Part shown: piece after piece, positions 15,573-24,500 of the stretch
Numbering within the stretch: the stretch's first letter is position 1
Layout of the letters: each line of letters opens with the position of its first letter
Virus record (IMG/VR): IMGVR_UViG_3300008952_000270
Coordinates: 1 to 25,756 of that record
Source: a virus
Reading direction: 5' to 3' (one strand)
DNA length: 25,756 bases
Notes under the pieces: model-generated
Told to the model about the DNA's origin: nothing
Database searches by the model: none
Seen by the model: the letters and a program-made list of their open reading frames with translations, nothing else
Position numbers and translations under genes: made by a program

Positions 15573-18500
15573 AAAGCTTTTTGAAGCAGGCAATAAAAAT
15601 AAAAACTATAGCGATTTTAAAACCGAAAAAGAAGAATTCGAATCAGTTGAATCGCGAAAAAATGCTGAAGAACTTATTTTAAAACAAAATACGTTTGTCC
15701 CAGACATAAATTATGCAATTCCTGCTGAGTTTGTAAAATATGGCTCCGCTTTCTTATATTATAAAGGTGCCCTTGATCGAATTTCTGATTACTATCCTTA
15801 TGATGGTTCCGCCGCCGAGAAGAACAAATTTTATAATAATCTTCTGGAAGTTGAAAAATATGTTTTCGACAGTCGATATCCGCGCACAAACGGGCATATT
15901 AAATTTAGCTCGGCAGGGTGGGGCTCAAGAACCTCTACCGCGGATGGGTTTGGATTACCGGCAACAACGGAATATATTACAATAAAAGGAGGTCCTCTAA
16001 CCTCTTCGGGCACCAGCATGATCGAGCGTGGCCCCAATCCCTATAATGATGTTTTCAATTATTCGAATGTTTACGATGAGAACATCTATGAGACAGCAGG
16101 CCTTCCTGACGATTATGGCCTAGGAACGCGCCTATCAAATTTAAGATCTAACTTTGATACTGGAGTTACTGTAGAGTTTTGGTTGAAGACTGGCTCGATA
16201 AACTACTCAGCCACAACACAGAAACAAGTTGTCTTTGACATGTGGAATAACTATTCCGCTGCTACTACCAATTACGGCCGTCTAACCATTAGCTTACATA
16301 CTGCATCCGCCGCATCGCCATCCACATCCGCTGGTAATGCGCCCTTTATGTATACTATTCATTCTGGCTCTTCGGGAGGAACCCGGGTCGTAAGAACAAT
16401 TGGAACCGGTTCCGCCGCAACTGCTTCGTTTGGATCGTGGAGTCATTACGCTATGACATTCGCCAATTCTGGTAGTAATTTTGTAGCCAAGCTGTATGTT
16501 AATGGTACATTAAACTCTACTAATGTGCATACCTCCACGACTATGGCGGAGATAAATTCAAAGAATATGATGGCCCGCCTGGGCGCCCTCATTACGACTC
16601 CTTCTGGTTCTACCGCCGCTGCTGGCGCTGGTAAACTTAGCGGCTCCTTAGATGAATTTAGGTTCTGGAAAGAGAGACGCAGCGCAAAACAGATTGCAGA
16701 AAATTATTTTGTGCCCGTAGAAGGAGGAGCAAATAGTGATATTTCTAATACAACGTTAGGTGTTTATTATAAGTTTAATGAAGGTATTACTGGTATCACG
16801 GCAGAAGATGAAGTAGTATTAGATTATGCCGGCCGAATCAGCAATGGACTTTGGACTGGCTATACAGCCACAGCGCGCAGCACAACATCAGCCATTGTAG
16901 AGGCCGGCGCCGCATCAACAGAATATAAAGATCCGATTATTCGCACCACCAACCCGCTCTTCCAGACCTTATCGTCTAGTTTATGTGCGAGTGGTTCCTA
17001 TTACGATTTAAACAATGCTTCACAATTTAAGAATTATGCGCCTTCTTGGGTGATCGAAGAACAAGATAGCTCCGAACATCCAGATTTAGATTTAATGTCA
17101 CATATATGCGGTGCATATTTTGACAAAATATATCAATTAATCAGAGCATTGCCGGATTTCAAGGGACAGCAGTATACATCCGCTTCGTCCACTCCACTAC
17201 CATTTGCTCAACATTTGCCCCAATCTTTAGGTCTTTATACCACCGATCTGTTTATTGACGGCACCATTATGGAGCGTTTGTTAAACAGGACCAACGATTC
17301 GTTATTTCAGAATGACCTACAAGATACTAAAAATCTAATTTACTTAAATCTTTATAACAATTTGGCCAATATCTTTAAGGCTAAAGGAACAGAAAAAGCT
17401 GTTAGAAATGTCCTTCGCTGCTTTTATCTAGATGACTCTCTTTTTCAATTCAGAACCTATGGAAAAAATGTCACATATAAGCTTGAAAATAATCTTCAAG
17501 AACATATTGCACAAGATACTCGTGTCTCTTTTAACTCAGTAAACAATGCTCGCGGTATCGTTTATCAAAAAGCTGATAGCTCAAATGCAAATAGTCGAGG
17601 ACATATTTCTGGAAGCAACAGCGGATCTGCTACAGACTATCAAAGTGCTTATGGTGCTACGATGGAGGCAGACGTCACATTTCCTGTAATAAATACAACT
17701 TACGACAAGCTTCATCGTAATTTTGTTTCGGCATCCCTTTTTGGCCTACATACTGTGAATTCAGCATCAGCCAATTCCATGGATGGTTCTGATACCACTT
17801 TAGTTACCAACAACTACGCCAACTTTCAGGTGCACGCAATTAGAGATGAGCCATTTTCTCGGAATGTATATTTTCGCCTTTCTTCGTCTCACTATCCTTA
17901 CCCGCTGCCTTATTTGACAAGTAGCACTTTCTTTTCCGTATACAATAATGAAAGGTGGAATCTTTCAGTCCGTATCAGGCCTCAGAAATATCCTCTTAGC
18001 ACTTTCGTGTCGGGAGCTAATGCTCCGACTTATGACGTAATTTTCCGCGGCGCAAGCACTCGGATCGGAGCGCTCGATCGACAATTCGAAGTATCTGGAA
18101 CAGTAAACTACACGGTAGGCTCTAATTTCCTAAAGGCCCCTAAGAGAATATATGTAGGCGCCCAGCGCACCAATCTGACGGGCGCCCTGGTTAATCTTTC
18201 AGATGTATATGTTTCCAATACAAAATATTGGAGCCAATATATTGATAATATTTCGCTAGATCAGCACGCGTATGATGCAGACAACAGAGGAGTCTCAGGC
18301 TCTTATAAAAATATATCCCCCATTGGAACCCTTAATGATAATTTTGATTTACTCAGACGGAACACGCTGGCTTTAGATTGGACATATTATAATGTAACGG
18401 CCTCAAACGCGACCGGAAACTTCACTGTGATGGATTTCAGTTCGGGCTCTTCCCTTATTCGAGACAACTATGGGTGGCTAGGAAATATTGTTGGATATCA

Positions 18501-21500
18501 GCACACTGGCTATGGCTATGGCTTTGCCACTTCATCGACCACCGTCTTAGACAATAATGAAATCAATATGTATAAGTTTGTAGATCCCGAAGCTGCAATT
18601 GATTCTTCGATGATCAGTATCCTTTCTGAGGATGATACACTCTATGATATTGTTGAAACTGTGCCGAGTTATGTGAATACATTTGAAAAAAGCATGTATG
18701 GAAATATTTCTGAAGAAATGCTTACGTTCTTGGCCGGTGTGGTTGATTTTAATAATATTATTGGCGAACCGGTAAATCGTTATCGTAGTCGATATAAAGC
18801 AATAGAAAAATTACGTGAAGCCTTCTTCCGACGCGTCACTGAAGTAACTCAAGTTGAAAAGTTTATAAACTATTATAAATGGTTTGATGACGCCCTGTCG
18901 ATTGTTATTGGCCAACTTATGCCAGCTTCAAGCGATTTTATTGAAGATACTTTAAACATAGTCGAATCACATGTGTTGGAGAGAAACAAATATGAGAGTA
19001 AGTTTCCCACTCTAGAAATGGCCGGCACTGATCCTGAAGCAGCTATCGGAGGAATGGCGTCTGCTCCTAGATGGGAGTTTGCTCATTTTCCGCCTTCCGG
19101 CTCCGATCCTTCCGAATGGGTTTCGCCCACAAGAGGTAATCCAGCATTTAATGTGTTTTATTGGAAGAACATGGCAGAGAGGTCTATACCTCCGATCGCA
19201 GTGAAGGGTAATGCCACTATTAATGCTCAGCGAGAAACCATCAGGAAAATAGTGTCCTCTCAACCGCATTTAAGTCGCAGTTTGCCAGTATTTGCAACCG
19301 TAGATGGCACCACTTATACGCGCAATACGTTTGCTAGTCGTAATTCACAAAGATTTTATTCGCTTAAAACCCAGCTTAGCGGAAGCCCTGCTTATGGAGG
19401 GATCCGCGGCGGCGTCAACTTCCCGCCCGGGAAGAAGATTGACTTCACCTATAATGCATTGCGCCCCTATGGGCCCGTTAATCATTCTGGCGGCGTGTTT
19501 GTGCCACAAAATGTATTGATGGCGTTTGCTGAAGATTTCACTGGCCTGCTGAACAATCGAGATCCTAAAGAGCCTAATAAAAAGATAAAGCGCAACGTTA
19601 AAGTGTTGCACGGCCGCAATTATGAGGATGGGCTAGGCTACCAGACCGTTAAGTCCTCAATGGCGTTTCCTTTTAACATTATCAGTTCCTCAGTTAAGAG
19701 CGGATACTTAAAAGAGGTTAGCGATAAAGTTACCGGCAATGTGGCGATTACCAACCTTCACAATGATGTTTATGGGCCTGATATGGAGATTCCACTTCAA
19801 GGACCGTTCACGAACTATGCAGTAGGAGGTCATCAGTCGCGACATATCGGGTTGAACTATAAGAGTGCCACCCGAGAGCTTGATAACTATCGCACACGCC
19901 CCGAAGCTTGGAAACTGCTTTTGGGAACATGCACAGATACAACAAGGATCATAGAAGATTCAGGCGCCATTGGTATGGTTGGTCCTGATTATCCATGGCC
20001 CGAAGCGAATGATGATGGAGCGCGCCCATATCCAATGACAGCTTCGCAGTTGGCAGTTTACTATCGAGGCCTTACAGCGAAACGCCCAGTAAATATTCGC
20101 AACATCCATCACACCACGGGCTCCCCCACTAAGCTTGGCAACTATAATGAGAATTATGAGGTTGTAAGCACTGTGGGCGCATACGCTAACCCGCGCGCTT
20201 TTATTGATAGCCAGCCAACGCTTCCTTCAAACGTATTTCAGTCTAATACTACGAGTTCAATGACTGCTAATACTTGGTTGGATTCTGTGACTCGCTTTGC
20301 TGGCACTAGATCACTCGGAAGAAAACTGTTTGTAGAGCCGTATTACATCGGCAATTACCTCAGAGGAAATGATCCGGTGCTTAACAACAGCAGTGCCGGC
20401 CGCAATAAGAGCGTTATAAGAAGTAGATTTAATTCTCCCGGCGGCCCTGAGACTCACACCCCCGCATATACTGATTTTCGTTCTGATTCTATCTCTGCCT
20501 ATAACTCTTGGAACAATAGAAACCTAAGTGTCATTAAGCCTTCGCAGGGCCCAAGCGGCTCTTGGGAGTCGTTCGATGGAAATCTCCAAACCGGCTCCAT
20601 TCGCGTTAACGATATCCTTAACAAGCCTTATGGTCTGCGTTCTCACTTGGCCCGCCACACGGCAAGATTTGGTCGAGATTCTCTATTCCAAACGGGTACA
20701 ATGTCCGGTCCTGGATACGCCACGCGCCTGCAAGCCCCTGGCGCAACTTACAATCAGCTTCCTGGCTTTCACAAAGTGCACCGTAATAATTTAGCACGGC
20801 TTATCAAACATGATCAAATTCAACAGATTACTGTTGGACCATTGAGCAATACTATTGCGGGCCACTATGTCGAAGGCGCTAATGGAGATAAGGGCCCCGC
20901 GTTAGTTCTCACTTCATCGACAGAAGGTTGGGATGAAGGAACTCAACTTTATCAAGCACTCACTAGTAGCGGATTCACATATTCTGGCTGGCATTATTTT
21001 GCTCCCGGATCGAGTGTTCGCAGATTCTTCAACATGAACAGAACTCAAGCCGGCGCCTTCCCTGGTCTCTCGATAGCTAAGGGCTATAGCTCTTCCCGTC
21101 ATCGGATTATAGTGCTGATGGCAACTGCTAATAGTGATGATAGTTCACGACAGCAAGCTGAATGGCAGGTGACAGGTAATGTTGGAGGAGATCTAACGTC
21201 TGAATCGTGGGTTCATGTGGCTGTGACCTGGACAGGTTCTAATGGCTCACTTACTGCAGCAGAGCCGCTGGTCTATATCAACGGCGTGTCTCATACGGTT
21301 ACAGAAGATACCGCACCCCTTGATTATTATCCTCAAAATTGGCGCGTTATTGAAGATTATAAAGACTTTAGCACTGTTAAGATTTTGGGCAATAACTTCG
21401 TTACTTTCGGCGGAAACCATAGCGATAAAACTTGGAGCTATTCAGGCTCAATAGATGAGGTTTCTATCTGGAAGCGCAAGCTTAATTCAGACGAAGTAAA

Positions 21501-24500
21501 TCAGCTTTATAACGGAGGCACTCCGTGTGATATAACAGGATCCAATGTATATACCCAAAGTTCTTCAGCGGGGCTTTGGGAATGGATCAGGATGGGTGAC
21601 GGAAAGAACGGCTCAAATGCTGTTGATCACACTAATCCGGGAACAAGTGGCACAAGCAACAGGATTACGGGCGAGATAAATAGTATGATTTTCATGCCAA
21701 TTACCCAGAAAACGTTTGGCCAGCAGCTTTCCATTACCGCAAGCTCGCCGGCGGCGACGGCTGGCTGCAGCGTGAAAATCATTGGCCAACGAACAGTTTC
21801 AACATATACTACTGGGGCAGTGTATGACAATTTTAACGTAAAACACCAGATTCCCAGATCATCCAAGCAATATACTTGGATCACGTCCTCAATTGCACCG
21901 GGAAGCAAGATTAAGGCATTTGGATACGCTCCAGCTGATTTTTACTACAGCTCTTCGTTACATGGCCAGCAGGAGTTTATAAACTTTTTATCTGCTAGTG
22001 ATGGGGGAAGCTATTTCCAGACCGCTATTGGTGCAACGAGAAACTATGGCATTGCGCAAGTCGCAGTTAATGCTGATAGCAATCTTGATCAATATTTAGC
22101 CGATAACTTAGTGGGGCTTAGTTACGTTTTTGCTGATCCTGTTGATACTTCCACAAATACGCTAGGTGTTGGTCAAAATATTAGTAACTATTTCAATACT
22201 GGCGCCCTAGGATATTTAGATCAGGTTGTGGCACACGGCAAAGCTATGGGCCTTAATGGGCTATTGCTTAAGCGAGGAAGCGGATATGGATTTAACTCTT
22301 GGAACCAGCTACGACAAGCATACAGCCCTATTCTAAGGCGACAAGCTGCCAATAATCAAGTGGTGGTAAATATGGGCTCGGCACCCAGCACCCCGACAGT
22401 TTTCGAAATGCCGCCAGTGTCAATGAGGGGCCGCACCGGCATTGTCAATTTTGATTTAGTTACTGACGAAAGTGTTACGCCGACATATGCCCTTGAGTGT
22501 GCGTTTACTAATGAGAAGATTTATTATAATTCTACCGCCATGAACGACATGATGGGAATTTCTTTGCTCAACTTTACTACTCCGTTTGAGCAGGCTATAG
22601 AAGTCGCACATGGAACAGATTACTCTACAAACTGGGTTGCATACTCTGAAAATATTTTTCCATCTCAACGCAATGAGTTTTTATCCCGCTCTACACAGCG
22701 CGTTGGTTATGATAATAAATTTTGGAGAACAACTTTAAATGATAGAATGACTGTAGGTGCGGCTTTAAGTAATAGTTGTGGAGTCTGGGATGATCCCGGC
22801 ACTGCTGGTAGTTCAAGAACTCTTAGTCAAAGTTGTTGGCCTCTTGATGCTCCTTATGGCTTCTTGACGCGCTCAAACGCCAACAATTGGAATACGGCAG
22901 AGGCGTTTTTATCCTTCCTTGCCGCCCCAGGTGTAGCAATGGGCAATTTAGCTGTTGCAGGTGGAGAATTACAAAATGGATATTCCAGTTATTTTGCTAA
23001 TTCCGTGTTCGGTGAAGCTATGGGTCCGACCTATCCGACTCAATTGTTGTATCGTCCCGCGGCTCTATATGCAAGAAAGCACCAGCTAACAACCCCCGCA
23101 TCCAATGTGTGTGCTTCGGGAATGCTGATTCCACAAACAGGCGCAATTAATCGTTCCATATTCTTGGCGAAAAATCAATGCAGCGGAACCTTTGCTGGTG
23201 AAGCGGTCTGGCAAACTGGCGAATTGGCCGGAATCGTTAGAAAAAGTGGACCACCCTCTTCTACCACATTATCAAAGGCTTCTCTTAATATAAATCTTTT
23301 TCAAAAATCCGCCAGTGCGCCATGGTATAATGGCTATTCTGACTATAATGCGGATTTAAAATTATTGGCTCGCGGATTTTCAATTGTTCCAGAGTTCAGA
23401 ATTAGTGAACATATCGACGATTATTTAGAAGCTGGCTTGATTGATAATGGAAAAACAGACTCTTTTGAGATTGCAGAAACTGGCATTAACAGCTCGACTG
23501 TAACAAACGGAACTGCTTCTTTCTATCTAGACTACTCTAATTCTGATTTCTTACAAGAATTCTTGCGAGTTAAACAAGAAACTTTGTTGAATGCTAAAGA
23601 GATTAAACTAGTTTGCAGCGCAGCATGCAAGTTTGTGCCATATAAGGGTTTTTATCCTGCAGATCGAACACTGCAATTGGTGGAGCAATTTAAGAAGGAC
23701 TACGCAGATACAATGAATGGTTCTGCTCTGCGCTCTGGATTCGCCGCTCCAAATCTTGAGAAGGCTGGCTCTTCTGATCTTTTTGCTGGCGTATGGGGCG
23801 GTTTCACCAAAATGGCCATGGCTCCATTATTCAACCCAGGTATACTCTACAATAGTATTAAATCTGGATTAGCAGTCGACTGGCCGCTCGTAACACGAGG
23901 CTCAAAATTTCAAAAAGTAGCCTTTGGGCAGACTGGCGAGTTTGATGGAGATAACGCACAAAACTGGGCTATTACATGTAGATCCGGATCATCCGGAGTG
24001 TATCCTCTTTATACTATCGGATCCGACCATACTAATCCTGATAGTTCATATAATCAAGAAATGCTTGGTTTCAATAGAACGTTTTTTGATATGAGAGTTC
24101 CTTTTGAAGGAGTTATAAATCCAGAAAACTATCTCGAAGGCATTAATTTGTTTGATATGGACGCTCATCCTTCCAGTTCTGTGGCTAGTGCCACTGCTTC
24201 TTACGCCGGCGCCCCAGGCGCCTCCTATTCTCGCATGATGCGAAATTTCTTGGGAGCTGTCCCGGAATTTTTCTTAAAAGATAATTCGTTTACAAAACTT
24301 TCTACCCCGGCTATGTTTGATACTCTGACATTCGACGGAAATGAAACTTATATGGCTCGGATAAAACTGTATCGATCTATGACTGGTTCCCGAAACTACA
24401 GCTATGAAAGTGCTTCCGTAAACTATCACTCCGACCTAACAAAGCTATTTACCCCTCTGGGTGCTTGTGGGGTGCAACAGGCAACCGCCGGCGGCGACGA

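Noticed and set aside
19304-19519. Several 60 to 97-codon frames on both strands between 15.7 and 25 kb
   Set aside because: All are overlaid on the single unbroken frame that starts at 15562; none shows a ribosome site or protein motif.
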